64,000 nt of DNA from Streptomyces sp. NBC_00376 (lineage in GTDB: Bacteria > Actinomycetota > Actinomycetes > Streptomycetales > Streptomycetaceae), in the NCBI RefSeq assembly GCF_036077095.1, contig NZ_CP107962.1:365428-429427 (forward strand), given 5' to 3'. This document shows, piece after piece, positions 51,226 through 59,009 of the stretch. The first letter of the stretch is position 1; each line of letters starts with the position of its first letter. The notes under the pieces are model-generated. The model had not been told where the DNA came from. It worked only from the letters and a program-made list of their open reading frames with translations, and made no database searches. Made by a program: the position numbers and the translations under genes.

Positions 51226-54200
51226 CGGGCCTGCCGGTTGCTCAACAGGTTGCGTAACGGGTTGCCTAACAGGTTGCGTAACGGGTTGCCTAACAGGTTG
51301 CCTAACAGGTTGCGCAACGGGTTGCCTAACAGGTTGCCAAGGGTGGATTCGCTTGACCGCTGTTCCCACAGGTCAGCGGCGTGGGTCAGCGCGACGCAGA
51401 CGCCGACACCTCTTTCCCCGAAGGGGAAGAGCACTCTTCTTCTTCCCCCCGGCCTGGGCGCCGGCCCACTGTGCGGCGGTGCCCGCTCCCGGGTCGCCTC
51501 CGCCGGGGTCGCTGCCGGGCCCTCCGCCGGGGTCGCCGCCGGCACCAGGATCCCAACATCAGCGAACTCCGGCGTGGACAGGAGGACACCCATTCCGGAC
51601 CACGCGGGCGCGCCCTCCTCCTTCCCACGCGACATAACGGCCCCGTTGGGCAGATAGTCGACACCGGTCAAGGTCACCGGGGCGCCCCACGCTTCCGGAT
51701 ACAGCAGACCGTCGGCCAAAGACGCTCCCCGTACGGGCCGGCACCGAACCGGAGTCCGGACGATGTCGCCCGGGCCGACAACGTCCCACGTGGTGAAACG
51801 CCACCCCGGGGGCGCCTCGGCGCGCCGCCGCATCTTGCGCGCCACATCGGCTTCAGTAGCCGCTTGCATGTCAATCAGCGCCACGAGGCGGGTTGCTGCT
51901 GCCGCGCGGCTGGTGTGACTGGTCGCGTGCTTCTCAGAAAGACCAATGGCATGCCACGTGCGGCGAATTCGGTAGACGTGCCCGACCGACGCGCCATCGA
52001 CCGCCACCGGGCAGCGTCCCCGGTCGTCATACCGCCCGAACCGGTACCGAGGCACGTCATCAACGCGCATCGGCACTGCGGGCCCGTCGGAGACAGGTTC
52101 TACCGTCTCCGGGCGGGGAGCGGCGACACCCGGAACCGCGCCACCGTCGCTCTCCCACGCCTCGGCGCTGCCCGGGTCGGACACGCCTGCAGGCGCTGGC
52201 GCACTGGCTTCCTTGGCCATACCGGACGTCACGATTTCCACAGCTTCCGCTGCCTGGCCGATCGTGGTCAGCACCCGCGACAGCTCCGCAGAACTGCCCA
52301 GCCATCGGCCGCCCACACACGCATCCGACTGGCAAGCGTCGTACATGCCTCCCGTGCACACCGCGACGATTTCACCGGCCACCGGTCCGCCGGCCCTTGC
52401 GAGCACTCCGGCCGCACGCACGATGACGGTGCTGGACCCGCGCCGCTCCTTTGCGACAGTCCACCCGTTGGCCGCAGCAGTCTCGGCCACGTAGACAGCC
52501 GCGCGCGGGAGCCACACACCGGGCGCTGCCTCAACCTCGGCGCATACCCCATCGGCGTCCAGCATGGCGAGTGCTGCGCCGTCCAGCGGCTTACCCTCCG
52601 CCGGGATGCGGGGAGCCTTCCACGGCTGTACCAGCGGACGCGACGCGCGGGTAACGGCTTGCTTGAGCTCCGTCCCGGAGCCCCGCCCGTGCTTGGCCTT
52701 GGTGGGGATGTCAGTCGACTTCAAAAGCCGTCCAGCATCCTTCGCAGCAACCGCACCGGCCAGCACACCAGCGAACCGCGCGTCCGTCTCCGTCACGGCG
52801 TCCGCCTCGGCGGGCAGCGCAACCGCGATGACCGTACGGCCGTCCGCTGACACCCAGCGCGACCGGTCATCCCCCTCCCCAGAGAACAGCCGTGCGGTGC
52901 GCGTACGCATCGCTTCCATGTCTGCCGCCGCGCGCTCCGCTGCCTGCACCCAGCGCTTCGCCTCCCAGCGCGCCTGATCGGCATTCCTTGCGGCGGATGC
53001 TGCAACCGACGCAGCACGGTCCGACCAGGCCCGCGCGTCCGCGACATCGACACCCAGCATGTTTCCCTCGCGCACGTCCAGGACGAGCGCCTTCATGTCG
53101 ACCGCCCATGCGTGCTGCCCCCGCGCGATCACGTCCAGCCGCGCCGCTTCCGCCTCCGCCCGTGCAACGCACTCAGCAACCGACACAACCCGCGGCCCCG
53201 TGAATGCTGGCGCAGCGGCCAGGGGGACATCGTCAGGCGCCTCGGCGCGCTGCGCGGCCTCGGCCTCGGCACGCTCCGCGTGCTCCGCCCATGCGAACAG
53301 CTCAGCAACCCGCCGCGCGTCCCGCTCACACCCGACCGCCAGCACCCGCGCACGGTTGGCACAGTCGCGGGAGCGCTGCGGGTCGGTCACCGGGGCACCG
53401 TCGTACCACTCCCAATGCGCCGCACAGTCAACGTCGTGCGCCACACGAGACCGGCGGTCAAGCAGCCGCAGCAACGTGCGCGCCTCCGCCGCCTCCGCCT
53501 CGGGCAACAGGTCGACCGGCCGCGCCGCCCACGCACTGCGCGTGTACATCATCAAGTCACGCGTAACTTCGTATGCCTCCGCCGCCCGTCCGGAGTGCCC
53601 CGCCGCCACCTCTGCCGCCTCGGCGCACTCCGCCGCACGCCGCGCCGCTTCACGCTCGACCAGACGCTCAGCCGCGCGCTTTGCCTCGATTGCAGTCTCA
53701 GCAGCACGCACCGCGGCCCGCCGCTCCTCCGCCTCGGCCGGTGCCTCCGCCGCAGCGAGTACTTCCTCCGCCGTGTCCCATTCGCCGGCCAACATGAGTT
53801 GACCCGCATCCACCAGCGCGGCGTCCTCGGAGTCCAGCAGATAACCGACGCGCACCGCCTCGGCGTCCACCACACGCGCCACGGTCGACCCTGCACGGTC
53901 GAGAACCGCGAGCATGACCGCGCGGCACCCGCACTGGCCGACAGCACACGCACCGCACTGAGCGCTCTGGGCGTGCGCACCGCACGGCGTACGGCGCACG
54001 AAGCACCCGCAGATGAGGCAGACACGATCGGCCGTCTCACGCGCCGCCTCGGCCCAGTCCTGCGCCTCCTCGGCCGCCTCCTCAGCCTCTCCCAGAAGCT
54101 CTCGCGCGGTGTCCTCAGCCTCAATGGCGGTACGCCGGAACCCCTCGTCCAGGCCGAGCTCCTCAACCGCGCGCGACGCACCCTGAATCGCGCGACGCTG

Positions 54201-54752
54201 CGCCTGGATCCGACGCAGCGCTGACTTGGCCCGCTTGACGTACTCGGGCGCGCGTCCGGCCGCCTCCTCGGCCGCGTCGGCCCAGTTCTCCGCTTCGTAC
54301 GTCGTGAGCGCGGCCTCGGCCGCTTCCCCTGCCTCGCACGCCTCGGCATGGCACCCCTCCGCCCCCTTCACGGCGTTACGAGCGTCGGCAAGCGCGTCCG
54401 TGATCTTGCGCGACGCGTCATTCAGTACAGCGAGTGCGGACGTCTCGGCATCGGCCGCCGGGGCAACGTCCACCGCACCGGGCGCGGCATCTGCAGCGGA
54501 CCGGTACCAAGCCACGGTGTCCCGGTAACCGCGGCCGGCCGTCGCCCATTTACCCATGCACCACGTGTACCGGCCCGTACGGGAGTCGGACGGCGCCGAT
54601 ACGACCAGCGTCCATGTATCGCGCTCCTCGTTCCGTTCGGCCGCGGCGTCCCAGCCTCGGTCCGTCGCCGCGGTGGCGAGCGTTCCCAGGTTGTGAGGGG
54701 CATTGGTCGACAGTGCCTCAGATACGGGCATCGGGAGCGTGTTCACGGTCAT
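51222..54752 (-). CDS. Large alanine-rich coiled-coil protein with Cys cluster and repeat tail
   Basis: In this 1176-residue protein, long helices rich in Ala/Glu/Arg fill residues 100-600. In their midst, CLICGCFVRRTPCGAHAQSA then QCGACAVGQCGC (about 242-276) looks like a zinc cluster. Around residues 630-780 and 960-1080 are globular segments (YRFGRYDDRGRCPVAVDGAS near 960). The tail repeats GN-L/P-L-G/RN-L (LGNLLGNPLRNLLGN...), encoded by a 12-bp tandem array. I recognise no family. Starts at ATG 54752; a perfect palindrome lies 75 bases upstream. Confidence 0.72.
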   Translation of the reverse strand: MTVNTLPMPVSEALSTNAPHNLGTLATAATDRGWDAAAERNEERDTWTLVVSAPSDSRTGRYTWCMGKWATAGRGYRDTVAWYRSAADAAPGAVDVAPAADAETSALAVLNDASRKITDALADARNAVKGAEGCHAEACEAGEAAEAALTTYEAENWADAAEEAAGRAPEYVKRAKSALRRIQAQRRAIQGASRAVEELGLDEGFRRTAIEAEDTARELLGEAEEAAEEAQDWAEAARETADRVCLICGCFVRRTPCGAHAQSAQCGACAVGQCGCRAVMLAVLDRAGSTVARVVDAEAVRVGYLLDSEDAALVDAGQLMLAGEWDTAEEVLAAAEAPAEAEERRAAVRAAETAIEAKRAAERLVEREAARRAAECAEAAEVAAGHSGRAAEAYEVTRDLMMYTRSAWAARPVDLLPEAEAAEARTLLRLLDRRSRVAHDVDCAAHWEWYDGAPVTDPQRSRDCANRARVLAVGCERDARRVAELFAWAEHAERAEAEAAQRAEAPDDVPLAAAPAFTGPRVVSVAECVARAEAEAARLDVIARGQHAWAVDMKALVLDVREGNMLGVDVADARAWSDRAASVAASAARNADQARWEAKRWVQAAERAAADMEAMRTRTARLFSGEGDDRSRWVSADGRTVIAVALPAEADAVTETDARFAGVLAGAVAAKDAGRLLKSTDIPTKAKHGRGSGTELKQAVTRASRPLVQPWKAPRIPAEGKPLDGAALAMLDADGVCAEVEAAPGVWLPRAAVYVAETAAANGWTVAKERRGSSTVIVRAAGVLARAGGPVAGEIVAVCTGGMYDACQSDACVGGRWLGSSAELSRVLTTIGQAAEAVEIVTSGMAKEASAPAPAGVSDPGSAEAWESDGGAVPGVAAPRPETVEPVSDGPAVPMRVDDVPRYRFGRYDDRGRCPVAVDGASVGHVYRIRRTWHAIGLSEKHATSHTSRAAAATRLVALIDMQAATEADVARKMRRRAEAPPGWRFTTWDVVGPGDIVRTPVRCRPVRGASLADGLLYPEAWGAPVTLTGVDYLPNGAVMSRGKEEGAPAWSGMGVLLSTPEFADVGILVPAATPAEGPAATPAEATRERAPPHSGPAPRPGGRRRVLFPFGERGVGVCVALTHAADLWEQRSSESTLGNLLGNPLRNLLGNLLGNPLRNLLGNPLRNLLSNRQAR
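51237..51344. repeat. 12-bp tandem array of palindromic GTTGCNNAAC units
   Basis: Eight full 12-base units (GTTGC-S/T-YAAC-RG, starting 51237, 51249, 51261 ... 51321) and a weak ninth at 51333. Each unit is a near or perfect palindrome (GTTGCGCAAC, GTTGCCTAAC). It lies in the 3' end of the 1176-residue gene, coding for the LLGNPLRN tail, and may double as a protein-binding array. Confidence 0.75.
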
Positions 54753-54826
54753 TCCACAGGTCCTTCCGAGGGATGCCGCGGGGCTTGGCCCCGTGCGGTC
54801 GGTGCACTCTCACCGTAATCGAGTTG

Positions 54827-54861
54827 CAGTGTCACTTCAAGTGTAACTTGAAGTGACACTG
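54827..54861. promoter_or_regulatory. Perfect 16-bp inverted repeat (operator)
   Basis: CAGTGTCACTTCAAGT and its exact complement are separated by GTA, 75 bases upstream of the gene at 54752. A related half-site (AACTTGAAGTG) is at 8990. Size and symmetry fit a repressor site; it could also act as a hairpin. Confidence 0.7.
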
Positions 54862-54994
54862 AAAAATTCGAGAAGAGTGCAGTGGCGGACGAACTGTGGC
54901 TACAGGTGATCTTGGTGACGCCGCAGCACCCTCCGCTCCATCAGCAGAGAGATCTCACCGGCAGTGATCATGGTCAGTAGGGAACACTGGAGAG

Positions 54995-55504
54995 ATGAAG
55001 ACTTCCGCGACCGCTCGTGACACGTGGGTGAGCTACGGCCAGAACAGCGTCGACAGCGGGCCTGCGCGAACGTTCTTCTGGGACTGGTACCAGCGCGCTG
55101 GGTACGGCGCGGAGCTCCTCGGCGACATCACCAACCGCGCGGTCGTGGAGGCGGGATCAGGGGCTGGCAAGCAGGCTGCAGCCCTGGTGCGGAATCAAGC
55201 TTCCGCAAGGGTCACCGCGGTCGACAGTTCACCTGCCCAGCACGCCCGTGCCCGCGAGCTCCACGCCGACCTCACGAATCTGGAAACGGTCCACGCCGAC
55301 GCCGCGGCCTACCTGCAGCAACGCCCCCGGCGCCTTCTACGTCTGCTACTCGGTGTTCGGAGCCATCGCCGGCAGCACCGACCAGGACGTGCAGCACCCG
55401 CCGCAGACACACACCCCGCGGCAGCGTCTCGCTCGGCCACGGTCGCAGGGCGCGCCGTAATCGTCTCGCTGCGCCGCAGCGTCCCGTGTTTCATGGGGTG
55501 CTGA
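54995..55504 (+). pseudogene. Frameshifted SAM-dependent methyltransferase
   Basis: The N-terminal part is clear: TWVSYGQNSVDSGPARTFFW, then VVEAGSGAGKQAAALVRNQA (SAM motif I) and VTAVDSSPAQHARARELHAD. Near 55325 the frame must shift to continue APGAFYVCYSVFGAIAGSTD, the expected motif IV region; after ~55380 no methyltransferase sequence can be followed. It is truncated by a frameshift and later decay. Confidence 0.72.
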
Positions 55505-55559
55505 GCGTTGACGGCCGGGCGCTGGTGTTGGACAAGTCGTGAGGATTAGCTGGTCACTG

Positions 55560-55894
55560 AGCCTTTTCCAATCTCATGTTGAGGCATGGCGAAGGACCAG
55601 TACAGCCTTGACAATGTCGGTGATCCAGTTGGTACTGCAGCGGAGCTTGCGCAGTAGGCGCCAGCCATTCAGGACGGCCATGGCCCGCTCGCCAATGCAC
55701 TGGATCTTGGCGTGGGTGGTGTTGTGCCGTCGCTTCCATCGCTGGAGTCGGCGGCCTCGGAAGGGGACTCGGATGTGTCGACCGGCGCCTTGGTATGCCT
55801 TGTCCGCCCAGCATTCGAGTCCCATGGTGGCGAGACCAACCAGACGCCGGCGACCGACCCTTGAACCTGACGATCGTGGACAGTGACGAGTCAC
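55560..55894 (-). pseudogene. IS5-type transposase fragment
   Basis: It encodes MGLECWADKAYQGAGRHIRV...WKRRHNTTHAKIQCIGERAM and RCSTNWITDIVKAVLVLRHA, the C-terminal third of an IS5-family (ISL2/IS112-like) DDE transposase with the Asp in WADKAYQG and the Glu in GERAM. The N-terminal part is missing. Confidence 0.8.
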
Positions 55895-56046
55895 CCCAGG
55901 CGCGTGGCATGCAGATGGGGCCGTCGCGGTACGAGCAGCTGCGCGACCTGGCGTACATCGAGAAGCGCAAGCTCTGGATGATGCTCGACGACGCCCTGGA
56001 GCTGTACGTCACCAAGACCCACGGAAAGCAGCACAAGGGGGAGTAA
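55876..56046 (+). CDS. Small ribbon-helix-helix-like protein
   Basis: A 56-residue frame from GTG 55876, ending TAA 56046: GPSRYEQLRDLAYIEKRKLW then MMLDDALELYVTKTHGK. Helix spacing and the ALELYV end resemble antitoxin-type or CopG-like RHH proteins. Its start abuts an IS remnant, so it may have lost its own promoter or N-terminus. Confidence 0.5.
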   Translation: MDSDESPQARGMQMGPSRYEQLRDLAYIEKRKLWMMLDDALELYVTKTHGKQHKGE

Positions 56047-56085
56047 TCCGTCGACCAGCAGCGGACACAGTGGCAGCATGACGCC

Positions 56086-57093
56086 ATGAACGACGAGCAC
56101 GAGCCGGACGAGGGCTCCGACGATGAGGACCTGGACAAGGCGCTTGAGCGCTTCCGGGGTTCTATGGACCCACTCATCAAGTGGCAGCAGAACTGGGCAA
56201 GGAACATGTTCCCGCCAATCAACAGGATGCTTCAGGAGTCGGCCGCGATCAAGCTGAACCTGGCGAAGAACTTCCCAACGATCGTGCCGCCGTTGACTGC
56301 CCAGGTAACGCAGCTTCAGAAGCAATTGCAGGGGATGTACACCTTCAATAGCTCTCTACGCACGCTGATTGAGTCGGTCAACCGCTCGTATGCGTCGCAG
56401 TGGGAGCGCATCTTTGAGTCAATCAGAGATTTCCAGTCACGCATCTTCCCGGAAAACTGGGACGGTGTAAGTCGTCCGGGCATTAATGAGTTCGAGCCTC
56501 TCTTGATTGATGAGGGCATCGCCTTGATGTGGGTTCCTGGCCCGAAGGTCGTTCAGGCTCTCTTGGACGCCTCCACGGTCGCAGAGCGGCGGCGCATCAT
56601 CAGTCGTCGCTGGAAGGGCATAGTCACTGACTGCGAGACGGTGCTGAGCGACGTTACTCACCCCAATTTGCAGGACTCCAAGAAGTTCGGGCTCGATTGC
56701 GTGCGGGCCCTCCAGGAGGGCCACGCGGCCCCGGCGCAGGCCCTTGCCGGAAACCTTCTCGACAGTGTCTTGCGCAGCAACTTCGATAATGCAGCTCGGA
56801 TTGAGGTAACGCGTAACAACTTCAAGAAGAACGGCGTTCGTTTCAACTTGGACGATTACAAGATCCGGGCGGCCTTCACGTTCGCACCAGTGTGGTGTGC
56901 GCACGCGAAGTACAAGACGGAAGACGGCGACCCGATCCCTCGCACCTTTGGAAGGCACCCGACCACGCATGCCGTCTCGCGCGCCCAGTACAGCCGGATC
57001 AACGCGGTGATGGGGATCATGCTGGTTACCTCGGTCATTAAGTTCTTCGATACGGAGATGGAGTGGCCGATCAAGCGGGTGAAGCGATCGTGA
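56086..57093 (+). CDS. Unknown protein, atypical composition
   Basis: This 335-residue protein starts at ATG 56086 with an acidic start (MNDEHEPDEGSDDEDLD). A helical middle (INRMLQESAAIKLNLAKNFP; LRTLIESVNRSYASQWERIF) and a C-terminal half (RRWKGIVTDCETVLSDVTHP...) look like an abortive-infection-type or C-terminal nuclease-free family often seen in actinomycete accessory DNA. Codon use is less GC-rich than the neighbours (several TTG, AAT, GTT codons), suggesting transfer. I do not recognise a function. Confidence 0.6.
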   Translation: MNDEHEPDEGSDDEDLDKALERFRGSMDPLIKWQQNWARNMFPPINRMLQESAAIKLNLAKNFPTIVPPLTAQVTQLQKQLQGMYTFNSSLRTLIESVNRSYASQWERIFESIRDFQSRIFPENWDGVSRPGINEFEPLLIDEGIALMWVPGPKVVQALLDASTVAERRRIISRRWKGIVTDCETVLSDVTHPNLQDSKKFGLDCVRALQEGHAAPAQALAGNLLDSVLRSNFDNAARIEVTRNNFKKNGVRFNLDDYKIRAAFTFAPVWCAHAKYKTEDGDPIPRTFGRHPTTHAVSRAQYSRINAVMGIMLVTSVIKFFDTEMEWPIKRVKRS

Positions 57094-57219
57094 TTACATC
57101 ACCGAGATCGTGAAGGCCATCCTCGTCCTTCAATTCGCCTCAACCCGAGGTTGGAGAAGCCTCACTGGGTGAGGATTACCTGGTCAGGGGAGTGAGAGCT
57201 CCCAGCAGGGCGCAGCGAG

Positions 57220-57822
57220 TCAATGCAGATGACGTGTCCGAGCGAGGAAGCGTTCCCAGGTGCGGGCTGAGCCGCCGTGTTGATGGGCCAGGCCGGCGGC
57301 GATGCGGCTGATGGGAGTATCGCCCGCGGTGGCCAAGGCGTCGGCGGCTGTTTGTAGGCGTGGGTCGCCTTCGTACGGGTGGGCTTTGCGAGGGCCTTGC
57401 GGCTCGCCGGCGCGGCGACCGCCGCCTTTTCCTTGCCCGCGCGGATTGTCGCGGCGGTGCTCGATTTCATGGCGTGGCCAGACGCGAGCGCTCGCGCCTT
57501 TCGCCTCGCTCTCGGTCCGGAGCATCTGATTGTCGTGATGGAGCGAGGCAATGACTGTTGTCGCGGCGGTCAGCTGCCGGTTGAGCTCGGTGACCTCCGG
57601 CTTAGCCGCGGCGAGTTTTCGGCGAAGGTCATCGATGTCGGCGTCCCGGCGGGCCTCGCCGGGGGTGAAGCTGCCATGGGTGTCGATGTATGCGTCCCAG
57701 TCGGCCAACACCACCCTCGCCTGGAACATCGTCGCGGGGCTGACACCCGCCTCCTGGGCGAGGTTGTTCTTCGGGAGCCGGCCGTCGCAGTGCTGCGGCT
57801 TGCCTGCCAGGAGCCGGTCCAT
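57220..57822 (-). CDS. Transposition-linked helical protein (possibly chimeric)
   Basis: In this 200-residue frame, the first half (MDRLLAGKPQHCDGRLPKNN, ATMFQARVVLADWDAYIDTH, then a coiled coil to HHDNQMLRTE) is like the DNA-binding partner proteins of Streptomyces transposons and integrases. The second half is Gly/Arg-rich and ends GLAHQHGGSARTWERFLART, in a different style, so a frameshift or fusion is possible. The palindrome at 57878 lies just upstream. Confidence 0.5.
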   Translation of the reverse strand: MDRLLAGKPQHCDGRLPKNNLAQEAGVSPATMFQARVVLADWDAYIDTHGSFTPGEARRDADIDDLRRKLAAAKPEVTELNRQLTAATTVIASLHHDNQMLRTESEAKGASARVWPRHEIEHRRDNPRGQGKGGGRRAGEPQGPRKAHPYEGDPRLQTAADALATAGDTPISRIAAGLAHQHGGSARTWERFLARTRHLH

Positions 57823-57877
57823 GGCGTCGCAACAGAACTGCTGACGCGGATCAGCGCGATTGATCTTGCTGGAATGG

Positions 57878-57931
57878 GTCTACCTCGTCGTCACTCTGTA
57901 GGCCGGCCTACAGAGTGACGACGAGGTAGAC
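57878..57931. repeat. Perfect 54-bp palindrome without a loop
   Basis: The arm GTCTACCTCGTCGTCACTCT continues GTAGGCC to 57904 and is exactly reversed from 57905 to 57931. A spacerless perfect repeat of 27-base arms is rare in genes; it may be a recombination junction, the meeting of two inverted copies, or an assembly fold-back. Confidence 0.85.
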
Positions 57932-57975
57932 GAAGGGGTCCCGGACGGTTCTCCGCCCGGGACACCTGCGCCTGA

Positions 57976-58116
57976 TTACAGCACCTTCACCAGGGCGTTC
58001 TCTTCCCAGCCGTCGCCGTCTTCGAAGTAGCCCTCCATTGCGGCGCTGTTGTCGGCGCCGGCCGCCGGGCACCCGCTGCAACACCCGAGCCGCGTTACAC
58101 ACTGACCCTCGTGGCC
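57976..58116 (-). pseudogene. Short coding-like fragment ending in ENALVKVL
   Basis: On the minus strand this frame has almost only G/C third positions and reads LGCCSGCPAAGADNSAAMEG then YFEDGDGWEENALVKVL to TAA 57976. No start lies in frame after the stop at 58117; GGAGGAG and a GTG at 58120 lie in another frame, and switching frames near 58065 would join them. It could be a frameshifted small gene. An ATG at 58038 would give only 20 residues. Confidence 0.35.
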
Positions 58117-58254
58117 TCACTTCCAGACCGCTTTCTCCTCCGGTAGCGAGTACGGTGGGGGCGGCGTCTGGCTTGGGTTCGGTGATTACCTTTTGGCGGC
58201 CAGACGGCCAGGCGGCGGCTGGCCTGGAGGGCCGCTAACCCTCCTTCCCGAGCC

Positions 58255-58992
58255 TCACGGGGTCTCGGGGTCGGCCGCCTTCCTTTTTCCTGCGTCGAAC
58301 TGCATCCTGGCTGCCTCCAAAGCGCGTTCGGCCGCCCATACGGGAAATCCGAGGCGGGCGTGGACCTCGCCAGCGGTCAGATCCGGATCCTGCTGCAGGA
58401 TTCGGATGACCGCAGCCGTGCGCGCCCGGGCGAGGGCGCGCTGCGCAGTGTCGGCCGTGACACCGAGCTCGGAGGCCGCTCGGGCGGCTGTGATGGTTGG
58501 CTCACGCGCCAGGAGCTCGGCTGCCCGCACTGAAAGGCCGGCGCGAGGCGTCGTTTCGCGACTCCCTGCAGGCCGACCGGGGGAGGACCCGGGGCCAGGG
58601 CGTGCTTCGAGCCACTCAAGGACGTCGCCGCGACGCCAGTGCTCGACCCCGGCGGCATCGACGGGAGCCGGTCGCGGCTGCATACCGGGCAGGTTGGCGT
58701 ACCGGTCCCACGTGCGGGGAGCCACGCCGACCAGGTCAGCTGCCTCGTTGCGGTCCAGTAGATCGTCCGGGCTGTCCTGCACCGGTAGCGGCGGCACGGG
58801 CAGACCGGCTCGGTAGGCGTCGATCTGCTCGCCATCCCACAGCAGAACCCGCGCCCGCAGCGAGCTGATCGGCTCAGGATGTCCGGGCAGTTTGTGCAGC
58901 TTCTGGTTGCTGAATGTCTTCGGTGTCTTGCCCGCCGCCGTAGCAAGGTCGGCAAGCGTTCGAACCAGCGCGGCGCGTCCGGCGCGGATCAC
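58255..58992 (-). CDS. DNA-binding protein with excisionase-like HTH
   Basis: In this 245-residue protein, DLLDRNEAADLVGVAPRTWD (about residues 77-96) is a MerR/Xis-type HTH, and LSVRAAELLAREPTITAARA...LGVTADTAQRALARARTAAV are further winged-helix-like repeats. The start GTG 58992 is 17 bases from the end of the exporter gene on the same strand, so it may be the last gene of that operon, but its composition is more like integrative-element regulators. Confidence 0.6.
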   Translation of the reverse strand: MIRAGRAALVRTLADLATAAGKTPKTFSNQKLHKLPGHPEPISSLRARVLLWDGEQIDAYRAGLPVPPLPVQDSPDDLLDRNEAADLVGVAPRTWDRYANLPGMQPRPAPVDAAGVEHWRRGDVLEWLEARPGPGSSPGRPAGSRETTPRAGLSVRAAELLAREPTITAARAASELGVTADTAQRALARARTAAVIRILQQDPDLTAGEVHARLGFPVWAAERALEAARMQFDAGKRKAADPETP

Positions 58993-59009
58993 GAGGCGCC
59001 CCTTCCCAT

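Noticed and set aside
51237..51344. Tandem repeat as a CRISPR array
   Set aside because: Units are 12 bases with no unique spacers and they are in frame within a gene.
53112..54224. 370-residue plus-strand open frame opposite the large coiled-coil gene
   Set aside because: Arg/His-rich antisense shadow; the minus-strand frame has consistent helical heptads and a Cys cluster.
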